From the NCBI RefSeq assembly GCF_019317285.1, contig NZ_CP079218.1, forward strand, positions 5,518,001 through 5,582,000: a stretch of DNA of 64,000 nucleotides, given 5' to 3'. Numbering within the stretch: position 1 is the stretch's first letter; the number at the start of each line of letters is the position of its first letter. Origin of the DNA: Pedobacter sp. D749 (GTDB lineage Bacteria; Bacteroidota; Bacteroidia; Sphingobacteriales; Sphingobacteriaceae). The notes beneath the pieces were generated by a model. That model was not told the DNA's origin. It saw only the letters and a list, made by a program, of their open reading frames with translations, and made no database searches. Positions 43,963-52,508 of this stretch are shown here, piece by piece. Made by a program: the position numbers and the translations under genes.

Positions 43963-44140
43963 ACGAGTGAGGACTTGCAACGATAGCAGGACTTTAGTAA
44001 CCGAAGTGCGCCAGACTTCGATTTTCATAAAATATTACCTACACACCCAAGTGATACGGCATCGTTTAACATGAAAAATGGCTGACAGTTAATAGACCAT
44101 TGCCATTAACCATCAACCATTCATTATAATTTTAACTGCT

Positions 44141-45079
44141 TTACTTTACCAAATATGGCTGTAAAGCGGTTTTAATTTTTTCTTTGTTCTGGTTTGCTGA
44201 CCATTTTTCTTTAACAGATTGATCGCCCAAGCTAAAAAGTGTTTCGTAAAGCAACTTGCCATTGGCCGTGGTTTGTACTTTGAAAGTGTTTTGAGATCCG
44301 ATAATATCGGCCCAAACGCCACGTACATCAGCCCAGTAAGATTTTTGGCTGGCCCACCATTTTTGTGCATTGGCAAAAGTTTTAGGGTCTATTTTAGTAA
44401 ATTCCTCATAACCTTTTTCAACGGCTAAAAGTTTATCGCCACTGGCAGAGCGCACAATTTTTTTATTGTCCTGCTCAAACATCCAACCATCTTTGGTAAC
44501 GGTTATTCTGCTGCCGCGGTTTAATACATTGTAATCTTTACGTACGGTAGATTCTCTTCTCGGAAGTGGGGAATCGGTTTCGCTAGACCAGGAATCGTGA
44601 CCACCAACATGGCTCCATGTTCCATAGCCCTGGTAACGTGGACTATCATCAACCTGATAAACTTTTTGGGTCCATTTGCCTTTTACATCTGCTGGTGTTA
44701 AATTGCCTTTTTTCCATGCATTACCTTCGGTATAAAGCATAATGTCGGTATCTTCATAAGTCCAGTCCTGACGCCAGTGTTTAATAACCGTAGTATCGTT
44801 AATGGCCAGCATGTGTTGTATCACAATTCTTTTCGGTTCGTCAACAATAATTTCGGCCCATTCGTTACCATGGCTTTCGTAAGGTTTGCTGAATTTGTAA
44901 TTTGGATCAGGTGCGGTTACTTCGCCATAATTGAAATTCACCTCATAAAAACCGGCTAAAGATTTTATTGCTTTCCGATCCTTTTCCAGCTTTTCTTCCG
45001 GCGAGTCAACTTTTGTTTGCGCATTAGCATTAAGGGTAATTAAACCGCTTAAAACTAAAAATAGATTTAAAAATTTCAT
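44141..45079 (-). CDS. DUF6607-family secreted protein
   Basis: 312 residues with a signal peptide (FLNLFLVLSGLITLNANAQ). The DUF6607 pattern includes KSLAGFYEVNFNYGEV, VIKHWRQDWTYEDTDIMLYT and GTWSHVGGHDSWSSETDSPL, rich in Trp and His. The function is unknown. It is the last gene of the iron-uptake operon, 23 bp after the PepSY gene, so a role in iron or heme handling in the periplasm is a reasonable inference; the conserved His/Trp residues could bind a ligand. Confidence 0.8.
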   Translation of the reverse strand: MKFLNLFLVLSGLITLNANAQTKVDSPEEKLEKDRKAIKSLAGFYEVNFNYGEVTAPDPNYKFSKPYESHGNEWAEIIVDEPKRIVIQHMLAINDTTVIKHWRQDWTYEDTDIMLYTEGNAWKKGNLTPADVKGKWTQKVYQVDDSPRYQGYGTWSHVGGHDSWSSETDSPLPRRESTVRKDYNVLNRGSRITVTKDGWMFEQDNKKIVRSASGDKLLAVEKGYEEFTKIDPKTFANAQKWWASQKSYWADVRGVWADIIGSQNTFKVQTTANGKLLYETLFSLGDQSVKEKWSANQNKEKIKTALQPYLVK

Positions 45080-45102
45080 GTTTATTAATAATTAGGATGT
45101 AC

Positions 45103-46308
45103 TTATTTTTCCGCTATTGTGGGATTTTTTTTCTTTTTTCCTTTTCCCCACCAGATAATAAATCCGGTTATAGGTAAACTTGCTGCAATAAGACTGGCAA
45201 AAAATGCCATTATTTTTCCGGGAAGGCCTAAAATAGCACCAACGTGGATATCGTAATTCATGCCAATTATAGTTTCACCTCCGTTTTTTTCTGATTGGTT
45301 TGTTCTATGTAATAATTTGCCCGAGTACTGATCGAACTGTAAAATATCATAATTCCAGTAAGTTTCTTCACCACGGTAACCTGTGGCATAAATAGTTGCT
45401 GTACCGCCACCCGCCAGCGACATACCAATGCGGTCTTCGTTTTTAAAAATCTTTTTGGCCTGATCAAAGGCAATATCGAATGGAACAGCATTACTGGTTT
45501 TTGTTGAGTCAGATTTTATTTCTACCACTTTTGGTGGGGTAGTGGTTCCTGATGCGACAACATAAACTGCTCCCTGAAACCATTGAAAAGCCCACACCAG
45601 GCCCGTTAAAGCCAGCATCAGGGATATGATCATGACATAAAAGCCCAGTACATTGTGCATGTCGTAATTAATGCGCTTAAATTTGGCTTTCCACTTTACT
45701 TTAAAACTCTTATCGAAGTTCGATTTTTTGAGATTTTTTGGCCACCACATCACCATGCCTGAAATGAGCAGGAACACAAAAATAAAAGTAGACCAACCGA
45801 TAACCTGTTGACCAACCGGATGATTGATCAGCAAACTCCAATGAATCATTTTAACTACTGCAAAAAACTCATATTTATGATCGGCCACCAGGGTTACTTT
45901 TCCTGTGTAAGGATTTACCAGTACCAGATCGTAATAATCAACTGAGTCGAAGTACCAGAAGGCTTTAGGATTACCAGCTTTATAAGTGCCAAATTCCCAT
46001 GCTCGCTCCGGCGCTTTATAAGTAGAAATAAAATCAATTTTCTTTTTATTTCCCAATGCTTTTTCGGCATTGGTTTGCAGCAAACTTAATGGCAGGGTTT
46101 TAGGGTTTGACGGAACATTAACAAAATATGCTTTGCGGTGAATCAGCTCAGTAATTTCCTTTTGAAAAACATATATACATCCGGTAATGCCCAACATCAA
46201 TACGATCAGACCCGATGCGATACCTAACCACAGGTGCAGCCAGTCACTGATCCGTCGTAACCGCGATTTTTTATTCTTTGATTTTATTGATGTTTTTGTT
46301 AGTGTCAT
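45103..46308 (-). CDS. PepSY-associated membrane protein (iron-reductase-like)
   Basis: 401 residues with four transmembrane helices: near residues 25-45 (GIASGLIVLMLGITGCIYVF), 180-200 (STFIFVFLLISGMVMWW), 225-245 and a C-terminal one (ITGFIIWWGKGKKKK). PepSY segments lie between. Conserved His residues near the helix ends (LHLWLG, MIHWSLLINHPVGQ, NYDMHNVLGF) could ligate heme, as in siderophore-reducing family members. The frame opens at a TTG at 46347; the ATG at 46308 is preferred. It probably reduces imported ferric chelates at the inner membrane. Confidence 0.85.
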   Translation of the reverse strand: MTLTKTSIKSKNKKSRLRRISDWLHLWLGIASGLIVLMLGITGCIYVFQKEITELIHRKAYFVNVPSNPKTLPLSLLQTNAEKALGNKKKIDFISTYKAPERAWEFGTYKAGNPKAFWYFDSVDYYDLVLVNPYTGKVTLVADHKYEFFAVVKMIHWSLLINHPVGQQVIGWSTFIFVFLLISGMVMWWPKNLKKSNFDKSFKVKWKAKFKRINYDMHNVLGFYVMIISLMLALTGLVWAFQWFQGAVYVVASGTTTPPKVVEIKSDSTKTSNAVPFDIAFDQAKKIFKNEDRIGMSLAGGGTATIYATGYRGEETYWNYDILQFDQYSGKLLHRTNQSEKNGGETIIGMNYDIHVGAILGLPGKIMAFFASLIAASLPITGFIIWWGKGKKKKNPTIAEK

Positions 46309-46381
46309 TAGCAAGCTGAATAAAAAGAACCAATTAGGCTTTTTCAAGACGAATTGGCTTTAAATTTTGTAAAATTTACGA

Positions 46382-47092
46382 CTACTTAACCTCAGTAGTA
46401 TAAGTCACTAAATGCCAAACTTTGTCGTAATCTTTTCCATTTAATTTTCCAGGTGTTTTATCTTCTGTAAAGGCTTCCAGAAAATAATTTCCTTTTTGTT
46501 CTGGCTTGAAAGTGAATTTTCCTTCTGCATCGGTTTCGGTAGGCTGTGCTTTTCTTTCAGCATTTACAACCGTTAACTGCTGTTTTGCAAAAGGTGTTTT
46601 GTTATAAATTACCTGATGAATTGATGTTTCGCCTACACTTAAAGCATGTTTATCTGGTCTGATGGTTAGTGCTGCGGTAGCGGGGAAAGCGGTATTAATT
46701 TTTGCATTTCCTACTGCAACATCTGCAAAAGCATAATATTCAATTTTAGCTTTCTCATAAATGTCAGCAACTTCATGAACCACAGAAAGTTTATAAGTGC
46801 CTTCCTGATCTGGAGTGAAGCTTGCTTTAAAGAAACTTACATCGGCAGCAGTAGTTAAAACTTTCGTTGTTCCGTTTGGAGCAGTTACAACCAGCTTAAA
46901 TTCTTTTAAGTTGCTAAACCATTTTGCGGCAGAATCAGGTTCGTTGCTTTCATATTCTCCGAAGAAAACTTTCACTTCCTGTACCTGCCCTTTTTTGCCT
47001 GTTGAAGCTGTTTCTATCCATAAAGCATGTGCAAATGCACTCGAAATGCTAAAGGCTAGAAATAAAAATAGTAATGAGATTTTAGTTTTCAT
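46382..47092 (-). CDS. DUF4198-family secreted protein
   Basis: 236 residues, signal peptide MKTKISLLFLFLAFSISSAF ending at AHA. DUF4198 proteins begin with AHALWIE-type sequence as seen here and contain beta-sandwich segments (TLTVVN-like; DAEGKFTFKPEQKGNYFLEA). They frequently accompany TonB receptors and are suspected metal-uptake partners. It lies 66 bp after the second receptor in the same operon. The ligand is unknown. Confidence 0.82.
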   Translation of the reverse strand: MKTKISLLFLFLAFSISSAFAHALWIETASTGKKGQVQEVKVFFGEYESNEPDSAAKWFSNLKEFKLVVTAPNGTTKVLTTAADVSFFKASFTPDQEGTYKLSVVHEVADIYEKAKIEYYAFADVAVGNAKINTAFPATAALTIRPDKHALSVGETSIHQVIYNKTPFAKQQLTVVNAERKAQPTETDAEGKFTFKPEQKGNYFLEAFTEDKTPGKLNGKDYDKVWHLVTYTTEVK

Positions 47093-47158
47093 GTTTTCTA
47101 GTTGGGTTTTAAAACCAGGAGAAACTGATCTGATCCAGCTTCTCCTGATTAATTTAAT

Positions 47159-49576
47159 TTAAAATTTATAGGCTACGCTTACTCTGTAGTTTCTTGGTGC
47201 TTCGGCCTGCCATGAGTAAACCGGTTGGTTGTAAGTTGGGGCGTTCCAATAGTTGGTATAATACGCACCGCTGTATAAATACTTATCCAAAATGTTAAAT
47301 ACATTTGCAGTGACTTTTATTTTTTTATTCGACCAGAATAAACCTCCATCAAGTTTAAAATAGTCGGGAAGATTTTCATTTGCATTTTCTCCACTGTAGG
47401 TGCCAACAGCCCTGTCGACAAGATAGGTGAAGCCTCCTGAGATGCCGAATCCTTTAAGCACTCCGTTCTGTAATGAGTAGGTTAACCATGCGTTAGTGGT
47501 ATGTTTTGAAAAACCCGGTACCACCTGACCAACAAAAACGCCTTCAACTCCATCTGCTGCCTTTGTTACTTTCGCATCGGTATAGGCATAGTTTGCAATT
47601 AAGTTTAATCCTTTGGCCAATTCGCCACGAACATCAAACTCTACGCCCTGTGCTCTTTTTTCGCCAATTACGATGCTAAAAGTTTCTCCTGCCTTATTGG
47701 TAGGATCCCCGGTAATCTCGTTTTGTTTGGTAATCCTGTAAAGGGATAGGGTGGTGTTCCAACGGCCGTCAAACCAGTCTTTTTTGATGCCAAATTCTTT
47801 ATTGTTACCGGTAATGGGTTTTGCGGTACCAACATCGCGGAAAAAGCCGGTTTGTGGAGTAAAGGCTTCGTCATAAACCGCGTAAACAGAGGTGTTTTTA
47901 TCAACTGATACACTTAAACCTACCCTTGGGGTAACATGCTTTGCTTTATCTGCCGGGCTTCCGTATGCCGATTGGTTAACATAGGTATAACGGCCGGCAA
48001 GGGTTAAACGAACAATATTATCGAAAAATCCTAATTCATCCTGCACATAACCACTCAGGTATTTTTGATCCATTAAACCGCCTGCTGCAATTGCCCTTTC
48101 TTCTAACGGAGTAACACGGTCGAAATTTGGATACCCGTTTGATGGAAAGCCATAATCAGGGTTATATACATTAAATGGAGAACTGGCCAGGTCTAAATCG
48201 TGAGATTGACCCCAATCGGCTATATAATTTTTCTTGCCCCCATCAAAACCAGCTAAAATCCGATGTGTAATACCTCCGGTTTTAACTGTTCCATTCACAA
48301 ATAACTGCGCTAATTTCATGCTGCTTTCGGCATCCCATATCCCAACATTACGAATGATAGTGCCATTTGGATATACCGCTGATGGCCATGAACTTGTACC
48401 ATTTTGTAGATATTTGTAATAAGCTGCCTGAGCAGTTAATTTCCAATTTTGACCTAGTTGTTGTGTTAGGTTTAATGTTATACTATGATCATTGATTCGG
48501 GTAGGCTGTACCCCAGGTTGTGTTAAGGTAAATTCTCTTGGTAAGCTGGCATACCCGGCGGTATTAAAAATGTAATAAGACCCCACTTCGGTCATTTTTG
48601 CATTTTGCAAAGTATATTCTGCTGTTAGCTTAGTGCCTGGCGTGATCTGATAGCTCAGTACAGGTGCAAAACTATAACGGTCATTTTTTTCGTATGGTCT
48701 AAATGAAGCTTTGTTTTGCGCCGCAGCGTTTAACCGGAATAAGAATTTGCCATCTGCTGTTAGCTTATGGTCAAGGTCGATTGTTGTCCGGTATAAATCA
48801 AAGCTTCCGGCAGTAAACGAAACCTCTCCCTGGTTTAAACCAGTAGGCTTTTTGGTTACCACATTATACATTCCGCTTGGATCGCCATTGCCAAGCATAA
48901 ATCCGGCAGGGCCCTTAACAAACTCAATATGATCAACAAAACTCATGTCTTCCGTCAGTGGTCCCCAGGAAGAAGAAACTACATTAAAACCATTACGCAT
49001 GGCCTGAATTTGTGATCCACGCATTAAAATATTGGTGTACATGTCTCCCCAGTGTTCAAGGCGAACTGCGCCGCTTACATTTCTGATCAATCCATCACTC
49101 ATACTAATGATCTGCTGGTCTTTAAGGATTTGATTACTTACGATTTGAATGTTTTGTGGCGCCTCTAGTAATGGCTCGTTTAACCTAAGTGTAGCAGAAG
49201 GTAAGCTTACTTTGTATTTTTGATTAATACCTGCTATTGTAATTTCCTCCAGCGCCTGATCATTTTCTTTTAATACGAAATCGATAACTTTCGTTTCTCC
49301 TGCAGCGATTGTAACGCTTTTTTCTGAGGCATCGATACCAACTGCAGAAGCTTTAATTGTATAAGTACCGGCTTTAACACGGTGAATGGTATATAAGCCA
49401 TTATCATCTGATGTAGTGCCCTGCCCCTTGCCCTTTAATCCAATTGAAATATAAGCAGCAGGTTTTCCGTTAGAGGTGGTAACCTTTCCCTTTATTGTTC
49501 CAAATTGTTGTGCAAATGAAAATAAGCTAAAGAGAGAGAGTAAGAACGTTAAGCCAATAGGTTTAATTTTATTCAT
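47159..49576 (-). CDS. TonB-dependent siderophore-type receptor 2
   Basis: An 805-residue outer-membrane receptor. Signal peptide to AQQ; CarboxypepD_reg domain (IKGKVTTSNGKPAAYISIGL); TonB-box-like stretch EEITIAGIN; plug with NILMRGSQIQAMRNGFNVVS and VDHIEFVKGPAGFMLGNGDP; a barrel with the siderophore-receptor C-terminus (ITANVFNILDKYLYSGAYY..., ending VSVAYKF). It imports ferric chelates with TonB energy. The N-terminal domain is strikingly similar to that of receptor 1, 24 bp upstream, which suggests duplication of that segment. Confidence 0.93.
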   Translation of the reverse strand: MNKIKPIGLTFLLSLFSLFSFAQQFGTIKGKVTTSNGKPAAYISIGLKGKGQGTTSDDNGLYTIHRVKAGTYTIKASAVGIDASEKSVTIAAGETKVIDFVLKENDQALEEITIAGINQKYKVSLPSATLRLNEPLLEAPQNIQIVSNQILKDQQIISMSDGLIRNVSGAVRLEHWGDMYTNILMRGSQIQAMRNGFNVVSSSWGPLTEDMSFVDHIEFVKGPAGFMLGNGDPSGMYNVVTKKPTGLNQGEVSFTAGSFDLYRTTIDLDHKLTADGKFLFRLNAAAQNKASFRPYEKNDRYSFAPVLSYQITPGTKLTAEYTLQNAKMTEVGSYYIFNTAGYASLPREFTLTQPGVQPTRINDHSITLNLTQQLGQNWKLTAQAAYYKYLQNGTSSWPSAVYPNGTIIRNVGIWDAESSMKLAQLFVNGTVKTGGITHRILAGFDGGKKNYIADWGQSHDLDLASSPFNVYNPDYGFPSNGYPNFDRVTPLEERAIAAGGLMDQKYLSGYVQDELGFFDNIVRLTLAGRYTYVNQSAYGSPADKAKHVTPRVGLSVSVDKNTSVYAVYDEAFTPQTGFFRDVGTAKPITGNNKEFGIKKDWFDGRWNTTLSLYRITKQNEITGDPTNKAGETFSIVIGEKRAQGVEFDVRGELAKGLNLIANYAYTDAKVTKAADGVEGVFVGQVVPGFSKHTTNAWLTYSLQNGVLKGFGISGGFTYLVDRAVGTYSGENANENLPDYFKLDGGLFWSNKKIKVTANVFNILDKYLYSGAYYTNYWNAPTYNQPVYSWQAEAPRNYRVSVAYKF

Positions 49577-49600
49577 TTTTTAATTTTATTGTTGTTTTTA

Positions 49601-52039
49601 TTAAAATTTATAAGTCATGCTACCGGTAAAGGTTCTTAAGTCCTGTGGATTCATTGTGCTGTAGCCTGTCCAGTATTTTTGGTTGGTAAAGTTGTCTACT
49701 TTGGCACCAATCCTGAATCTTGGGTGATCATAGAATACTGATGCATTAAAGATTTCGTAAGCTGGCAATATAAATACACCCTGACTTAAGCTGTTTACAA
49801 TTTTGTTATCGCTGGCGTAGTTACCACCGGCACCTAAACCAAAGCCTCTTAGCGAACCTGCAACAAATTTATAACTGATCCATAAGTTTGCAGCGTACGG
49901 TGAAGCTGAATAAGCATCTCGTCTTCCTTCAACATCAGCAGAAGCATTTTGTAAGTGGTTATCGTTATAGGCAAAACCCGCAATAATGTTTAAACCATTT
50001 AAAGGGTTGGCTACAATTTCGGCTTCTATACCTTTGCTGATTTTGTTACCATCCTGGATCTGGGCATTGGGATTACTGGCATCTTGATTATAACCCCTTA
50101 CAATATCTTTTACTTTGATGTAATAATAAGATACCGATCCTGTCAGCCTACCATTAAACAGGTTGCTTTTAACACCGCCTTCTATTTGATTAGCTCGCTC
50201 TGGCCTAAACGCATCACCTTTATAATCTATGCCGTTAATGTTGTTAAAGCCGTTTTGGTAGTTAGCAAATAGCGATAACTGATCTTTAATAGGTTGAAAT
50301 ACCAAACCGAATTTTGGCGAGAAAACGGTCTGTTTATAGGCACCAACTGGTGCAGCACCCGCTCGGTTTGAATTTCCTTTGTTATCAAAACGGTCTACCC
50401 TTATAGCCGCCAAAGCAATTAACCTGTCTGTTAAATTAATCACATCAGAAGCATAAGCACTATAAGTGTTCGATTTAAAATTAACCGGATATTTAGAATA
50501 AGCATTAGCTGTATAAAAGGCAGCTAAATTGTGCTCGGTGAAATTATTATAGTTGGCACCGGTTCCGTTTTTGTTGGTTAGATCGAAAGTATCGATCGAG
50601 TAAAATAACTGATCAGAATTTTGGCGTAAATAATCCAAGCCCAAAACTAGTCTGTTCTTGATTGAACCCAGGTTAAAAGTACCATTAAAGTTTTGTTGGA
50701 TTTCGTAAGTATAAGCCTTACTGTTGTCGGTAGATTGATCTGCCCTTGATATTAAATCGGCACCTGGAGCAGCTGTTGGATTGCCCAAGGGCGGATAATT
50801 GTTTGGAACTAAGAACAGATAAGTACCACGGCCGTTAGAAAAACTATAGCTTGATGAAAAACTGGTGTGTGATGACCAGTTGTCATTAAATTTATAATTG
50901 GCCTGACCGAAGAAATTTGTACTGTTATATTTTTGCTTCATTGCATCACCGGTGAAGGATTTATCGTAAGGTATGCCAGATTGATCAGCCCGATCAAATC
51001 CAAGGTCTTTTACCGGGAAATAGAAGAATACAAATGGTTTTAAGGTGTTTTTACCATTTGCAATTTCAGCATCAAAAGTAAAATCTAACTTATCGTTTAC
51101 CTTATAGGCTAAACTCGGTGCAACAAAGAAACTCCTGTCAAATACATTTTCCTGAAAAGAGCCTTTGTAGTTATAAGATGCGTTGATGCGTGCATAAATA
51201 TGGTTGGCTTTATCAATCGGAAAATTGAAATCGGTACTAACCCTGTTTAAATCATAGCTACCTGCCGAATAGGTAACCTCTCCGCCTAATCCTTCAAAAG
51301 GTTTTTTGGTGATGCGGTTAATCAAACCTCCGTAAGAGGTTAGCGTACTGCCGAATAAGGTTGCAGACGGACCTTTAATTACTTCAACACTTTCAATGTT
51401 TGCCGCATCGTTACGGCTGGTTACGTTACCTGCAATTCCGTTTCTCAGTTTCGATTGAACAATAAAGCCCCTTGATGCATAGTATGCGCCACCGTCGCCT
51501 CCACGGCCGGTTGATTCCCACATCTTTTGGATTCCTACTGCGTTACGTGTTGCATCGTCGACCGAGAATATCAATTGATCGTTAAATGTTTCTTTAGTAA
51601 TGGTGGTATAAACCTGTGGGTTTTCTAAATTGCTTATTGGCATTTTAGATACATAATCGCTCTTTTGAGCGCCATATTTATTGGCTTTGCCTTTATTGAT
51701 ATTGACCTCACTAAGCTGATTTGAATTTTGGCTGATCACAAAATCAATTGTTTTGTTTTCTCCTGCTGTGATTATAACTGGTTTTTCTATGCTCTGAATG
51801 CCAACACCCGATGCACGGATGATGTAAGAACCAGGTTTAACTCTTTGTATTTCGAAAACACCTTTATCATTGGTAACATTTCCAAGTCCTTTTCCTTTTA
51901 AACCTACCGATATATAAGCAGCAGGTTTTCCATCAGACGTAGTAACCGTACCGCTAATCGTCGAGAACTGCTGGGCGAAAGAAATTAGGCTGATAAAGGT
52001 TAATAGAAATGTTAAACTGGATAGTTTGATTTTAAACAT
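49601..52039 (-). CDS. TonB-dependent siderophore-type receptor 1
   Basis: 812 residues; first gene of the iron operon. Signal peptide (LTFLLTFISLISFAQQ), CarboxypepD_reg domain (ISGTVTTSDGKPAAYISVGL), TonB-box region LSEVNINKG, plug (YYASRGFIVQSKLRNGIAG; VEVIKGPSATLFGS) and a barrel ending FTGSMTYKF. The C-terminal RIGAKVDNFTNQKYW is a siderophore-receptor signature. Two related palindromes and a promoter-like site lie within 90 bp of its start. The specific ligand is not predictable. Confidence 0.93.
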   Translation of the reverse strand: MFKIKLSSLTFLLTFISLISFAQQFSTISGTVTTSDGKPAAYISVGLKGKGLGNVTNDKGVFEIQRVKPGSYIIRASGVGIQSIEKPVIITAGENKTIDFVISQNSNQLSEVNINKGKANKYGAQKSDYVSKMPISNLENPQVYTTITKETFNDQLIFSVDDATRNAVGIQKMWESTGRGGDGGAYYASRGFIVQSKLRNGIAGNVTSRNDAANIESVEVIKGPSATLFGSTLTSYGGLINRITKKPFEGLGGEVTYSAGSYDLNRVSTDFNFPIDKANHIYARINASYNYKGSFQENVFDRSFFVAPSLAYKVNDKLDFTFDAEIANGKNTLKPFVFFYFPVKDLGFDRADQSGIPYDKSFTGDAMKQKYNSTNFFGQANYKFNDNWSSHTSFSSSYSFSNGRGTYLFLVPNNYPPLGNPTAAPGADLISRADQSTDNSKAYTYEIQQNFNGTFNLGSIKNRLVLGLDYLRQNSDQLFYSIDTFDLTNKNGTGANYNNFTEHNLAAFYTANAYSKYPVNFKSNTYSAYASDVINLTDRLIALAAIRVDRFDNKGNSNRAGAAPVGAYKQTVFSPKFGLVFQPIKDQLSLFANYQNGFNNINGIDYKGDAFRPERANQIEGGVKSNLFNGRLTGSVSYYYIKVKDIVRGYNQDASNPNAQIQDGNKISKGIEAEIVANPLNGLNIIAGFAYNDNHLQNASADVEGRRDAYSASPYAANLWISYKFVAGSLRGFGLGAGGNYASDNKIVNSLSQGVFILPAYEIFNASVFYDHPRFRIGAKVDNFTNQKYWTGYSTMNPQDLRTFTGSMTYKF

Positions 52040-52051
52040 GGTAATATTTAT

Positions 52052-52068
52052 TTGGATTAATTCTAAAC
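52052..52068. promoter_or_regulatory. Operator candidate 1 for the iron operon
   Basis: TTTGGATTAATTCTAAA, an imperfect palindrome of the form TTTnGAnnnnnTCnAAA, between the predicted transcription start and the receptor ATG. Confidence 0.4.
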
Positions 52069-52074
52069 AGTTGC

Positions 52075-52082
52075 AAAATAAC
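52075..52082 (-). promoter_or_regulatory. Promoter candidate for the iron operon
   Basis: The minus strand reads TTATTTTG (7 of 8 to TAnnTTTG) with a TTG at 52103-52105, 20 bp upstream, close to the expected -33 spacing. Confidence 0.45.
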
Positions 52083-52109
52083 GTTAGAAAATTGTATAAT
52101 CCAAATTAT

Positions 52110-52126
52110 TTTGAACTATTCTAAAT
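52110..52126. promoter_or_regulatory. Operator candidate 2 for the iron operon
   Basis: TTTTGAACTATTCTAAA, also TTTnGAnnnnnTCnAAA, centred 58 bp from candidate 1 and just upstream of the -33 element. Confidence 0.4.
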
Positions 52127-52508
52127 AGGGTGAAATAGTAGGTGTTTATGGGAAGTTTTAGTTTTTGGAACTTTTTTGTGCTAAAAAAACAGTTTAACGT
52201 TTTAGCTGCTATTCTCATGCAGATTTTACTTGATATTTCTTTATTAAAATCTATCTGATAAGTAATTAGCTATCCCTATTCTAAAAATGACTGAAAATGT
52301 GATTTTATTTGATTTAAATATGCCGTTTGGTGCAATAGCGCCATGTTTTAAATTGCAAAAGTCAGGTGTTGAAGAGTTAAATGTTAATTAATGTTAATTT
52401 TTTAAGTTAAAATATGGTTTTAGTTAGCTAAAAAGCAGCTAAATAAGAGGTAAAAATGTTGATACTTTTAGGTTATAGTCAAACTAACTAACCACTAACT
52501 AATCATCA

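Larger units (their letters stand above)
52040..52508. other. Divergent intergenic region between the iron operon and the second SusCD locus
   Basis: 469 bp. The left part holds the iron-operon promoter and two palindromes. The right part, before SusC, is AT-rich with repeated GTTAAT runs near 52380-52400 and a small hairpin TTAGCT/AGCTAA at 52424-52442. No gene is seen. Confidence 0.5.

Noticed and set aside
52040..52508. Cobalamin or other riboswitch before the TonB-linked genes
   Set aside because: No conserved riboswitch core could be found; structures seen are short palindromes.
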